DNA of 10,497 nucleotides from Chloroflexia bacterium (GCA_025927935.1 JAICKM010000183.1:1-10497), one strand, 5' to 3'; counted from the stretch's first letter, positions 1 through 6,338 are shown. Notes: generated by a model from the sequence alone, not told the origin. Translations and numbers: made by a program.

Positions 1-9
1 CGGTAAGGG

Positions 10-15
10 TATACT
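10..15 (+). promoter_or_regulatory. Possible -10 element upstream of the TetR gene
   Basis: The hexamer TATACT lies about 87 bp before the TetR start and is identical to the -10 box proposed at 3491-3496. The -35 region and any activator repeats would lie outside the window, so the element cannot be confirmed. The leader between it and the gene (16-101) shows nothing else I can name. Confidence 0.25.
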
Positions 16-93
16 GAGGCACGCCGGAGAAACAGGACGCTTCCGCGGGCGGCCTCGAACGAGCCGGGCGCCGCGGAACGATTGTTGCCGTGG

Positions 94-98
94 GGAGG
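94..98 (+). promoter_or_regulatory. Ribosome binding site deciding the TetR start
   Basis: GGAGG lies three bases before ATG 102. The in-frame GTG at 90 starts before this site and overlaps it, so it would have no ribosome binding site of its own. The spacing to 102 is short but usable. Confidence 0.5.
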
Positions 99-101
99 CC
101 C

Positions 102-788
102 ATGCCGTATCGTACCAGCCCGCAGACCGCCGAGCGCAAAGCCGCCATGCGCGCCCGTATCCTGGCCGCGGCCCGCCGCCTGTTCGTCGCTCAGGGCTAC
201 GACGCGACGACCATCCAGGCCATTGTGCAGGAGGCCGGTACGTCGATTGGGAACTGCTATTTTTACTTTCCCAACAAAGAAGCGCTCTTGCTGGCCGTGG
301 CCGCCGAAATCATGGATGAGGTGAGCCGGGCCATGGATGCGGCGATGGCGCGCGTGCCGCCGGGACCGGGCCGGGCGGCGGCGGCCCTCTACGCCGGGGC
401 GACCACGATCCTGGCGCAGCCCGATGTGGCCCGGGTGGCCCTGGCCGAAGCGGCCCACCCGGCGCTCCGCCCGCTGGCCGTCGAGCGGTTTACCGAGCGC
501 ATCCGGCAGTTTTTCGCCGCCAATCCGGCGCTGCTGGGCGATCTCGACCCGGCGCTGGTCGTGCCGGCCTGGCAAGGCACCCTGTTTCATGTGCTGGAAG
601 TGGCCCTGGCCGGGCGCGCCCCCGTGGACGGGCCTGCCCTGGGCCGCTTCCTGGCGCGCTGGAACCTGCAAGCCCTCGGCCTGCCGCCGGAGGCCGTGGA
701 CGCCGCCCTGGCCGTCCTGGATACGCTCGACTTACCTGCCTCTGAGGAGGTGCCACATGGCTCAGATCCTGATTGTAGACGACGATAA
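102..788 (+). CDS. TetR/AcrR-family transcriptional regulator
   Basis: This is a 228-aa putative repressor with the usual TetR size and layout. The N-terminal helix-turn-helix region covers roughly residues 15-65. It has the family signature in which a helix (ILAAARRLF) is followed by GYDATTIQAI and then the recognition-helix end NCYFYFPNKEALL. The rest is a helical ligand-binding and dimerisation domain, which varies between family members, so the inducer cannot be inferred. I chose ATG 102 over the in-frame GTG at 90 because of the GGAGG at 94-98. The last 32 bp overlap the response-regulator gene, and that gene's ribosome binding site lies inside this reading frame. The two are therefore almost certainly co-transcribed and possibly translationally coupled. 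Likely role: autoregulation of the operon or response to a small molecule (inference). Confidence 0.88.
   Translation: MPYRTSPQTAERKAAMRARILAAARRLFVAQGYDATTIQAIVQEAGTSIGNCYFYFPNKEALLLAVAAEIMDEVSRAMDAAMARVPPGPGRAAAALYAGATTILAQPDVARVALAEAAHPALRPLAVERFTERIRQFFAANPALLGDLDPALVVPAWQGTLFHVLEVALAGRAPVDGPALGRFLARWNLQALGLPPEAVDAALAVLDTLDLPASEEVPHGSDPDCRRR
744..750 (+). promoter_or_regulatory. Ribosome binding site of the response regulator
   Basis: GAGGAGG ends six bases before ATG 757 and lies inside the 3' end of the TetR frame. It fixes the start at 757 even though the same frame is open far upstream to 337. Confidence 0.75.
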
Positions 789-1452
789 GCTCCTGACCAC
801 CATGCTGCGCCGGACGTTGAGCCTGGAGGGGTGGAGCGTCGCCGTCGCCAACAGCGGGACCGAGGCGCTGCCGTTGCTGACCACGCCGGGAGCCGAACTG
901 GCGATCCTCGATGTCGCCATGCCGGGCATGGACGGTTTTGAGGTGCTGCGACGGCTGCGCGCCGCGGGCAGCACGATCCCGGTGCTGATGCTGACGGCGC
1001 GCGATGCGGTGGAAGACCGTGTGGCCGGGCTGGAGCTGGGGGCCGACGATTACCTGATCAAGCCCTTCGCGTCCGAAGAACTGGTCGCGCGGGTCCGCGC
1101 CCTGATGCGCAGGCTCGTTCCGGCGCGCGAGATCCTGACCTATGCCGATCTGCAGTTGGACACTGCCGGGCGCCTGGCCTCACGGCAGGATCGCCCCATC
1201 GCGCTCAGCACCACAGAGTACACGCTCCTGGAATATTTTATGCGCCACCCGGAGCAGGTATTGCTGCGCAGCCAGATCATGCAACAGGTGTGGGGCTACG
1301 ACTTCGGCGGCGACTCGAACGTGCTGGAGGTCTATGTCGGCTACCTGCGCCGCAAGCTGGAAGAGGGGGGCGCCCCGCGGCTGATCCAGACGGTGCGCGG
1401 CGCCGGGTATGTGTTGCGCGTGGCCCCACGCGGGCGCGGCGGGGAGGAGTAG
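757..1452 (+). CDS. OmpR/PhoB-family DNA-binding response regulator
   Basis: This 231-aa protein has the standard two-domain layout. The receiver domain (about 1-118) shows the acidic pair D8-D9, the phospho-acceptor D52 in the LDVAMPGMDG segment, T80 in LMLTAR, and K102 in the IKPF motif. All residues needed for phosphorylation are present. The C-terminal winged helix (about 128-226) has the TTEYTLLEYF segment, the LRSQIMQQVWG helix, the recognition helix VLEVYVGYLRRKL and the TVRGAGYVL wing. Such regulators bind direct repeats with 11-bp spacing as head-to-tail dimers. An array of that type lies at 3442-3481, two kilobases downstream, and is a plausible target (inference). The sensor kinase gene follows after two bases, so the two form a cognate pair. 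Confidence 0.95.
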   Translation: MAQILIVDDDKLLTTMLRRTLSLEGWSVAVANSGTEALPLLTTPGAELAILDVAMPGMDGFEVLRRLRAAGSTIPVLMLTARDAVEDRVAGLELGADDYLIKPFASEELVARVRALMRRLVPAREILTYADLQLDTAGRLASRQDRPIALSTTEYTLLEYFMRHPEQVLLRSQIMQQVWGYDFGGDSNVLEVYVGYLRRKLEEGGAPRLIQTVRGAGYVLRVAPRGRGGEE

Positions 1453-1454
1453 CG

Positions 1455-2900
1455 GTGTCGATCCGGCTGCGCCTGGCGCTCTGGTACACACTGCTGGCCG
1501 GGTTCGTGCTGGCCGCCGTGCTGACGGCCGCCTTTCTCTCGCATAGCGCGACGCTGGCCGAGGCGGTGGACGATCAGTTGCGGGATGCGGCGGCGCGGGT
1601 GGCCCAGACCGTGCAACACACGCCCGCGTCCAGCGTGCCCGATCCCGAAGCAATCCGGCCGGTGATGCACTGGACAGATGCGGAAATCTGGATCCACTAC
1701 CTGCGCACCGACGGTCACGAATTACAGCCCTCGCTGAACGCAAGGGATCGGCCCTCCCTGTTTACTAAGTTACCGCCCGGCGCGGAATCCGCCTATGTGG
1801 ATGGCCGCGACGGCGCCGAGCGCTTGCGCGGCTACATCCTGCACGTCTATCGGGACGCGACGCCGGTCGGGTATGTCGAAGCCGGCACGTCGCTAGCGAG
1901 CATCGACCAGTTGAATGTGCGCTTTGCCGTGCTCCTGGTGGCGATCTCGGTCGGCGGCCTGCTGCTCACCGCCGGGGCCGGGTGGGCCATCGCGGCGGGC
2001 GCCCTGCGCCCCGTCAGCACCATTATCGCCGCCGCGCGCGAGATCACCGGCACCCGCAGCTTTGCCCGGCGGGTGCCGGCGGCGGCGCGTCGTGATGAAC
2101 TGGGCACGCTGACCGATACGCTGAACAATATGCTGGCGAGCCTGGAGGCGGCTTATGCCGTCCAACGCCGCTTCGTAGACGATGCGGCCCACGAACTCCG
2201 CGCGCCGATCACCACGATCCAGGGCAACCTGGCCCTGTTGCGCGAACCGGCGGCCCTGCCTCCGGACGAGTACGCCGCGGTGCTGGCCGATCTACAGAGC
2301 GAGGTGCAACGCCTGGCCCGCCTGGTCAATGGCTTGCTGGCCCTGGCCCGCGCCGACGCCGGGCAAGCCGGGCGGGTGGAGATCGTGGAACTGGACGCCG
2401 TGCTGACGACCACCTATCATCGGCTGCTGGGACTCAACCCCGTCGCCAAGCTAGGTATCCGCGCCCTCGAACCGCTGTGCGTGCGCGGCGACCGCGACCG
2501 CCTGCTGCAACTGGCGCTGGCCCTGGGCGAAAACGCCGTGCGCTACACTCCGGCGGGCGGGCAGGTCGATCTGGGCCTGGCCCGCGACGGCGAGAGCGCC
2601 CTGCTGACCGTGCGTGATACCGGCGTCGGCATCCCGCCCGCCGATCTGCCCTTCGTGTTCGACCGCTTCTATCGCGGCGATGCCGCCCGCGACCTGCACC
2701 GCGAAGGCACGGGCCTGGGGTTGCCCATCGCCCGCTGGATCGTCGAGATGCACCACGGTACGCTGGCCGTGGAGAGCCGGCCCGGCGCCGGGACCACCTT
2801 CACCGTCCGGCTGCCACTGGTATCCTGTGCCCCGCCCCCGGACGGGGCTGACGGCGCGGGCGCTATGCCGACCCGCAAGGAGGTTCCAGTCAATGGATGA
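1455..2900 (+). CDS. Membrane sensor histidine kinase (HAMP, HisKA, HATPase_c)
   Basis: This 481-aa protein is the cognate kinase of the preceding response regulator. An N-terminal transmembrane helix (about 8-28) and a second (about 157-182) enclose an extracytoplasmic sensor region of about 125 residues with no recognisable fold. A HAMP linker follows (about 183-234). The H-box has the phospho-acceptor H246 in DDAAHELRAP. The catalytic domain shows the N-box (N360), the G1 box DTGVG (388-392), the F-box (F400-F405) and the G2 box GTGLGL (418-423), so it looks active. The start is GTG 1455, five bases after GGGGAGGAG (1441-1449), which lies in the end of the regulator gene; the frame is open further upstream but without such a site. 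The last eight bases overlap the deacylase gene. The signal sensed is unknown. Confidence 0.93.
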   Translation: MSIRLRLALWYTLLAGFVLAAVLTAAFLSHSATLAEAVDDQLRDAAARVAQTVQHTPASSVPDPEAIRPVMHWTDAEIWIHYLRTDGHELQPSLNARDRPSLFTKLPPGAESAYVDGRDGAERLRGYILHVYRDATPVGYVEAGTSLASIDQLNVRFAVLLVAISVGGLLLTAGAGWAIAAGALRPVSTIIAAAREITGTRSFARRVPAAARRDELGTLTDTLNNMLASLEAAYAVQRRFVDDAAHELRAPITTIQGNLALLREPAALPPDEYAAVLADLQSEVQRLARLVNGLLALARADAGQAGRVEIVELDAVLTTTYHRLLGLNPVAKLGIRALEPLCVRGDRDRLLQLALALGENAVRYTPAGGQVDLGLARDGESALLTVRDTGVGIPPADLPFVFDRFYRGDAARDLHREGTGLGLPIARWIVEMHHGTLAVESRPGAGTTFTVRLPLVSCAPPPDGADGAGAMPTRKEVPVNG

Positions 2901-3447
2901 ACCTCGCCTGACCCCATCCCCGGCGGCAGCGCATACGGCGATTGTCCGGCTCTTGCAGCACAGCGGCGTGCCGTTCACGATCCACACCCACGAGGTGGCG
3001 CGCACCGTCGCCGATGCCGAGGCGCGCTTGCCCTTCCCCAAAGAGCAGTTTCTCAAGACAGTGGTGTTCCGGCTGAAGACGGGCGGCTGGATTCTCGTGG
3101 CGTTGCAAGGGCAAGATCAAGTCGATTACCGCCGCCTGGCTGCCGCGCTCGGCGTCAAACGCGGCGACCTGATCCGCCCGCCGCCGGAGGAGATCGAGGC
3201 GGCGCTGGGCTACCAGATCGGCGGCGTCGGCCCCATCCCGTTAGGCCCGGACACGGGGGTGCTGTTCGACGAGGCCGCGCTACAGATGGCAACGGTCTAT
3301 TGCGGCGCGGGGCGCAACGACCGCACACTGGAAATCGGCCTGGCCGATCTCATTCGCGCGGTGGCCGGGCAGGTGGCGCCCCTGGCTCGCGAGCGCCCCG
3401 GCGCGGAACCGCCGGCCCCTGCGGACTCCGGCGCAGCCCGGTCTTAG
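2893..3447 (+). CDS. YbaK/ProX-type aminoacyl-tRNA deacylase
   Basis: This 184-aa protein belongs to the YbaK/aminoacyl-tRNA editing domain family, which hydrolyses mischarged tRNAs in trans (Cys-tRNA-Pro or Ala-tRNA-Pro in characterised members). Visible family marks are the N-terminal LLQHSGVPFTIHTHE segment, the conserved lysine K55 in QFLKTVVFR, the GGVGPIP loop (110-116) and the glycine-rich CGAGRND segment (137-143). Length is slightly above the usual 150-165 aa because of an Ala/Pro-rich tail after about residue 165. The start ATG 2893 overlaps the kinase stop by eight bases and is preceded by AAGGAGG (2877-2883), nine bases upstream. It is thus the last gene of the TetR-regulator-kinase operon. 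Its link to signalling is unclear and may only be co-transcription. The stop codon lies inside the first unit of the 11-bp repeat array. Confidence 0.88.
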   Translation: MDEPRLTPSPAAAHTAIVRLLQHSGVPFTIHTHEVARTVADAEARLPFPKEQFLKTVVFRLKTGGWILVALQGQDQVDYRRLAAALGVKRGDLIRPPPEEIEAALGYQIGGVGPIPLGPDTGVLFDEAALQMATVYCGAGRNDRTLEIGLADLIRAVAGQVAPLARERPGAEPPAPADSGAARS

Positions 3448-3481
3448 GAAATTCTCAGGCCTCTCTCAGGCCCCTCTCAGG
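3442..3481 (+). promoter_or_regulatory. Four 11-bp-spaced direct repeats, probable response-regulator binding array
   Basis: TCTTAGG at 3442-3448 is followed by TCTCAGG at 3453-3459, 3464-3470 and 3475-3481. The starts are exactly 11 bp apart, about one helical turn. This is the arrangement bound by OmpR/PhoB-type regulators, as in Pho boxes. The last repeat ends nine bases before a TATACT -10 box and takes the place of the -35 region, as expected for an activated promoter. The first, degenerate unit contains the stop codon of the deacylase gene. The nearest candidate binder is the regulator encoded at 757-1452 (inference). Confidence 0.7.
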
Positions 3482-3490
3482 ATTCATCGC

Positions 3491-3496
3491 TATACT
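3491..3496 (+). promoter_or_regulatory. -10 element of the kinase-TerC promoter
   Basis: TATACT lies nine bases after the last TCTCAGG repeat. No -35 hexamer is visible at 17 bp, because that position is occupied by the repeats. Transcription would start near 3503, giving a leader of about 110 nt before ATG 3614. Confidence 0.6.
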
Positions 3497-3507
3497 AATG
3501 TCATACC

Positions 3508-3540
3508 GTCGCGGACGAGCCCGGTGCTCGTTTCCGCGAC
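3508..3540 (+). other. Strong leader hairpin
   Basis: GTCGCGGA (3508-3515) and CGAGC (3516-3520) pair with GCTCG (3526-3530) and TCCGCGAC (3533-3540). This makes a 13-bp stem with a five-base loop and a two-base TT bulge. It starts a few bases after the predicted transcription start and is followed by GTGGCTATTTTA, which contains only a weak T-run. It could be a transcription attenuator, a 5' stabilising stem, or a terminator for the upstream operon. Confidence 0.55.
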
Positions 3541-3573
3541 GTGGCTATTTTAGGGGGAACGAACCACGGCTGC

Positions 3574-3593
3574 GGGTACGGGTCGGGTTTGGG
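3574..3593 (+). promoter_or_regulatory. Putative G-quadruplex in the kinase leader
   Basis: Four GGG tracts (3574-3576, 3580-3582, 3585-3587, 3591-3593) are separated by loops of 3, 2 and 3 bases. This satisfies the canonical G3+N1-7 pattern on the coding strand, hence also in the mRNA. The last tract ends seven bases before the AAGGAG ribosome binding site (3601-3606), so folding could affect initiation. A further G5 tract lies at 3553-3557. Confidence 0.5.
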
Positions 3594-3613
3594 TTCGAGT
3601 AAGGAGTGTAGCG

Positions 3614-4735
3614 ATGCTCAAGACATGGTCCGTTGCGTCCATGCCGGCTGTGTCGCTGCGCGCCGCGATCGTGGCGCTGCTGCTCCTGGGCAGCGTGGCG
3701 GCGGGGTATTGGCTGGGTCCGCAGCCGCCGGTGGTGTATCTGCTCTTTGTGCCGGTGGCCCTGGCCGGGTGGTGGTTCCGCTATGAGATCGCGCTGGCCG
3801 TCGCCGTGCTGGCGACTCTGTTGCCGGCCCTGGCCGAGCGCCTGGTGGATGCGCCGGGACTCGACGGCGCGGGGTGGGCGGGCATGTTGTTGGCTGGCGC
3901 GCTGCTGGCACGGGTAGCCTTCCTGGAGCGGACCCGCCGGCAGCAACAGGTGGCCCATGCGGCCGCTTACGCAGCACTGGAGGCGCGCTGCCAGGATCTG
4001 GAAGAGGTGTATCGCCGCCAGGGACGCTTCTTACAGATCGCGGCGCACGAGTTCAAGGCGCCGCTGACGATCATCCTGGGGGTGGTGGACCTGATCCAGT
4101 TGCAGGGCGCGCGCATGTCCGAGGCGCGGCTGCGCGCCTTAGTCGCCACCATGCCGCTGGCCGGGCGGCAGTTGCGCCTGCTGGTCGATAATCTGCTGGA
4201 CCAGGGCCGGTTGGAGCGCGGCTCCCTGGACCTGGCCCAGGATCTGATCGATTTTCCACTGCTGGTGCGCGATGCCGTGGCCGGCGTGGCGGTCGGGCCG
4301 GACGCGGGCCGGGTCAGCGTGGATTGCGCCGAGGGCTTGCCCGAAGTATATGGCGATGCGCCGCAGTTGCTCCGCGCGGTGATCAATCTGCTCAGCAACG
4401 CGCTCAAATATTCGCCGCCGGACAGCTCGGTGCGGGTGCGCGTCGCGCCGCGGGGGGCGTGGGTAGCGCTGGCTGTGGTGGATGAAGGGCAGGGCATTGC
4501 CCCAACAGAGCAAGAACGAATCTTTGACCCCTACTATCGCGGGCCGGACGCGGTGGCCGGGCGCTCCACGGGGACCGGCCTGGGCCTGAGCATCGTGCGT
4601 GAGACGGTGCGGCGCTTCGGCGGGCGCGTTGAGGTCTGTAGCGCCCCCGGCGCCGGTAGCACGTTCACCATCTGGCTGCCCGCCACCGGGGAACGGGTGC
4701 GCACCATCGGCAGTATGGAACCCAAAGATACTTGA
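3614..4735 (+). CDS. Orphan membrane sensor histidine kinase
   Basis: This is a 373-aa kinase with no adjacent regulator gene of its own. The N-terminus carries about four hydrophobic helices (about 15-35, 38-54, 57-75 and 87-104) with very short loops, resembling the KdpD-type DUF4118 membrane bundle rather than a periplasmic sensor. A charged, probably coiled-coil linker (about 105-138) follows. The H-box has H145 in AAHEFKAP. The ATPase domain has the N-box (N258 and N262), G1 box DEGQG (290-294) and G2 box GTGLGL (320-325), so catalysis appears intact. ATG 3614 is preceded by AAGGAG at 3601-3606. The stop TGA (4733-4735) is four bases before the TerC start, so the two form one operon. It may sense membrane or ion status and signal to a regulator encoded elsewhere, possibly the one at 757-1452 (inference). 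Confidence 0.9.
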   Translation: MLKTWSVASMPAVSLRAAIVALLLLGSVAAGYWLGPQPPVVYLLFVPVALAGWWFRYEIALAVAVLATLLPALAERLVDAPGLDGAGWAGMLLAGALLARVAFLERTRRQQQVAHAAAYAALEARCQDLEEVYRRQGRFLQIAAHEFKAPLTIILGVVDLIQLQGARMSEARLRALVATMPLAGRQLRLLVDNLLDQGRLERGSLDLAQDLIDFPLLVRDAVAGVAVGPDAGRVSVDCAEGLPEVYGDAPQLLRAVINLLSNALKYSPPDSSVRVRVAPRGAWVALAVVDEGQGIAPTEQERIFDPYYRGPDAVAGRSTGTGLGLSIVRETVRRFGGRVEVCSAPGAGSTFTIWLPATGERVRTIGSMEPKDT

Positions 4736-4739
4736 CATA

Positions 4740-5432
4740 ATGGATGGATTTATTGGCGCCCTGCTGGGCATTGTCTTGATCGATCTTGTCTTGAGCGGGG
4801 ACAACGCTATCGTCATCGGTATGGCGGTGCGCAACCTACCGCCGCGGCAAAAGCGGGTGGCGATCCTGGGCGGTACGGCGGGCGCCGTGGCGCTACGCGT
4901 GATTCTGACGGCGCTGGCGGCGTTGCTGTTGCGCGTGCCACTGTTGCAGGCCGCGGGCGGGCTGGTGCTCGTCTGGATCACCTACCGGTTGCTCCGTTCG
5001 TCCGGGCAGGCCGATGGCGCGGACCATTCCAGCGACTCCTTCGGCCAGGCTATACGTATGATCATCCTGGCCGACGTGTCGATGAGCATCGACAACGTGC
5101 TGGCCGTGGGCGCGGCGGCCCAGGGCGACCTGGTGCTGCTGCTGTTCGGCCTCAGCCTCAGCCTGGCGATCATCATGGCCGGCGGCAGCCTGGTTGCCAC
5201 GCTGCTCGGCAAGTTGCCCTGGCTGGTGTATGTCGGCGGCGGCGTACTGCTGATCCTGGCCGGGGAGATGATCGCCGAAGACCACTTCCTGGCGCCCTAC
5301 CTGGGCCATGCGCCCTGGTTGCCCTGGGCCATCAGCGCGGGGCTGGCCGCCCTGATCGCCGGTCTGCTCCTCTGGGCGCGGCGCGGTGCGGACCGCGGAA
5401 CCCATTCCGCGGCGCCGCCCGCCGCCGGATAG
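4740..5432 (+). CDS. TerC-family integral membrane protein, YkoY/YjbE-like (copy 1)
   Basis: This 230-aa, roughly seven-helix membrane protein is of the TerC superfamily, subfamily YkoY/YjbE. Conserved acidic signatures are LIDLVLSGDN (D15, D21 and N22), ILADVSMSIDNVLAVG (D112, D118 and N119) and AGEMIAED (E176, E180 and D181). Characterised relatives are implicated in Mn2+ efflux or in metal loading of exported enzymes. The tail after about residue 214 is a short Arg/Ala/Pro-rich cytoplasmic stretch. No good Shine-Dalgarno sequence precedes ATG 4740, but the kinase stop lies four bases upstream, so translation is probably coupled to the kinase. The start aligns exactly with that of the paralogue at 5644. 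Sixty-six of the first 86 residues are identical between the two by eye. Confidence 0.92.
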   Translation: MDGFIGALLGIVLIDLVLSGDNAIVIGMAVRNLPPRQKRVAILGGTAGAVALRVILTALAALLLRVPLLQAAGGLVLVWITYRLLRSSGQADGADHSSDSFGQAIRMIILADVSMSIDNVLAVGAAAQGDLVLLLFGLSLSLAIIMAGGSLVATLLGKLPWLVYVGGGVLLILAGEMIAEDHFLAPYLGHAPWLPWAISAGLAALIAGLLLWARRGADRGTHSAAPPAAG

Positions 5433-5454
5433 CGCCCTTAACCTCCTTAACCGG

Positions 5455-5486
5455 CAGCCCTCGGTCCCTCCCCAGGCCGGGGGCTG
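5455..5486 (+). terminator. Terminator-like hairpin after TerC copy 1
   Basis: Bases 5455-5466 pair with 5475-5486 in a 12-bp stem (two G-T pairs) around an eight-base C-rich loop. It lies 22 bp after the stop codon. The following bases (TCGCTCTGTC) are only moderately T-rich, as is common in GC-rich genomes. It would separate the kinase-TerC unit from the promoter at 5503. Two copies of CTTAACC occur just before it (5438-5453). Confidence 0.5.
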
Positions 5487-5502
5487 TCGCTCTGTCGCCT
5501 GC

Positions 5503-5531
5503 TTGACCGATTCGCGCCACGGCAGTATGCT
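5503..5531 (+). promoter_or_regulatory. Sigma70-type promoter for TerC copy 2
   Basis: TTGACC (5503-5508) and TATGCT (5526-5531) are separated by exactly 17 bp. Each differs from its consensus hexamer by a single base. Transcription would start near 5538, leaving a leader of about 105 nt. Confidence 0.65.
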
Positions 5532-5555
5532 CAAGTGGGGCGGTATCGCTCGGTA

Positions 5556-5604
5556 GGCGGCCCGCATCTTGCACCATAATTCGCTGGAGAACTAGGCGGG
5601 CGCC
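5556..5604 (+). promoter_or_regulatory. Structured leader of TerC copy 2
   Basis: GGCG-G-CCCGC (5556-5565) pairs with GCGGGCGCC (5596-5604) in nine base pairs with one bulged G, closing a 30-base internal region. YkoY/YjbE-type genes often carry a yybP-ykoY manganese riboswitch in this position, but I cannot find its conserved GGGGAGUA-type core here. This is a leader structure of unknown function. Confidence 0.35.
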
Positions 5605-5643
5605 GGAGACGGTGTGCTCGCGGGAAAGGGGCTTCTTGTATTT

Positions 5644-6333
5644 ATGGGGGATTTTATCGGGGCGATTTTGAGCATTGTGCTGATCGACCTCGTGCTGAGT
5701 GGAGATAACGCGCTGGTGATCGGCATGGCGGTGCGCAACTTGCCCGCTAAGCAGAAGCGCTGGGCGGTGCTGACCGGCGGGGGCGGGGCGCTCCTCCTGC
5801 GCGTGATCCTGACGGCGCTGGCCGCCGTGCTGTTGCGCGTGCCGTTGATCCAGGCCGGTGGGGGGTTGCTCCTGGCCGTGATTACGTATCGCTTGCTACG
5901 GCCCTCCGACGAATCGACCGAGGCCACGGGCGCGGATAACTCGTTTGTGCAGGCGCTCTGGACGATCATCGTGGCCGATGTCTCAATGAGCATCGACAAT
6001 GTGCTGGCCGTGGGCGCGGCGGCCCAGGGTGATATTCCGCTGCTGCTGTTCGGCCTGGCCCTCAGCATGGGCATCATTATTGCCGGGGGTAGCCTGGTTT
6101 CGGTGTTGCTGGGCAAGGTGCCCTGGCTGATTTATCTCGGTGGGATTGTGTTGATCATCCTGGCGGGCGAGATGATCGCCGAGGACCCGGTCGTGGTGCA
6201 ATATCTGGGCGACGAGTTCTGGCTGCAATGGGCGATCAGCGCGGGGTTGGGCCTGATCGTGGCGCTGTTGCTCTGGGCGCCCTGGCGCAAGCATGTGACC
6301 CGCGCCCCCGATCAGCGGGTGGCGCCGCGCTGA
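5644..6333 (+). CDS. TerC-family integral membrane protein, YkoY/YjbE-like (copy 2)
   Basis: This 229-aa paralogue of the preceding TerC protein keeps all its acidic motifs: LIDLVLSGDN near residue 15, ADVSMSIDNVLAVGAAAQGD in the middle and AGEMIAED near residue 175. It differs mostly in the linker after the third helix (SDESTEATGADNS) and in the C-terminal tail. The start ATG 5644 matches copy 1 by alignment. An upstream in-frame GTG at 5614, with GGAG nearby, would add ten residues and cannot be excluded. The A/G-rich GGAAAGGGG at 5622-5630 is the only plausible ribosome binding site for 5644, at longer than usual spacing. It has its own promoter and a structured leader, unlike copy 1, so the two duplicates are probably expressed under different conditions. 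Role: metal (probably Mn2+) handling at the membrane, by family. Confidence 0.92.
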   Translation: MGDFIGAILSIVLIDLVLSGDNALVIGMAVRNLPAKQKRWAVLTGGGGALLLRVILTALAAVLLRVPLIQAGGGLLLAVITYRLLRPSDESTEATGADNSFVQALWTIIVADVSMSIDNVLAVGAAAQGDIPLLLFGLALSMGIIIAGGSLVSVLLGKVPWLIYLGGIVLIILAGEMIAEDPVVVQYLGDEFWLQWAISAGLGLIVALLLWAPWRKHVTRAPDQRVAPR

Positions 6334-6338
6334 TCGGG
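6307..6338 (+). terminator. Perfect 11-bp hairpin overlapping the TerC copy 2 stop
   Basis: CCCGATCAGCG (6307-6317) pairs perfectly with CGCTGATCGGG (6328-6338) around a ten-base loop. The stop codon TGA 6331-6333 lies inside the right arm. There is no T-run after it, so it may protect the mRNA 3' end or act with the second hairpin at 6366-6396. Confidence 0.4.

Noticed and set aside
337..756. Long + strand open frame upstream of the response regulator
   Set aside because: It is only the regulator frame extended through the TetR gene. The receiver domain begins at 757 with its own ribosome binding site.
1180..1743. Minus-strand open frame of 187 codons
   Set aside because: Antisense shadow of the regulator and kinase genes, Arg/Pro/Ala-rich with no ribosome binding site and no family resemblance.
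3541..3613. Possible yybP-ykoY manganese riboswitch core (AAGGAGTGTAGC) before the orphan kinase
   Set aside because: The resemblance is to the ribosome binding site itself, and the surrounding bases do not form the expected paired arms.
4139..4981. Minus-strand open frame of 280 codons
   Set aside because: Antisense to the orphan kinase and TerC copy 1, both of which carry unmistakable family motifs.
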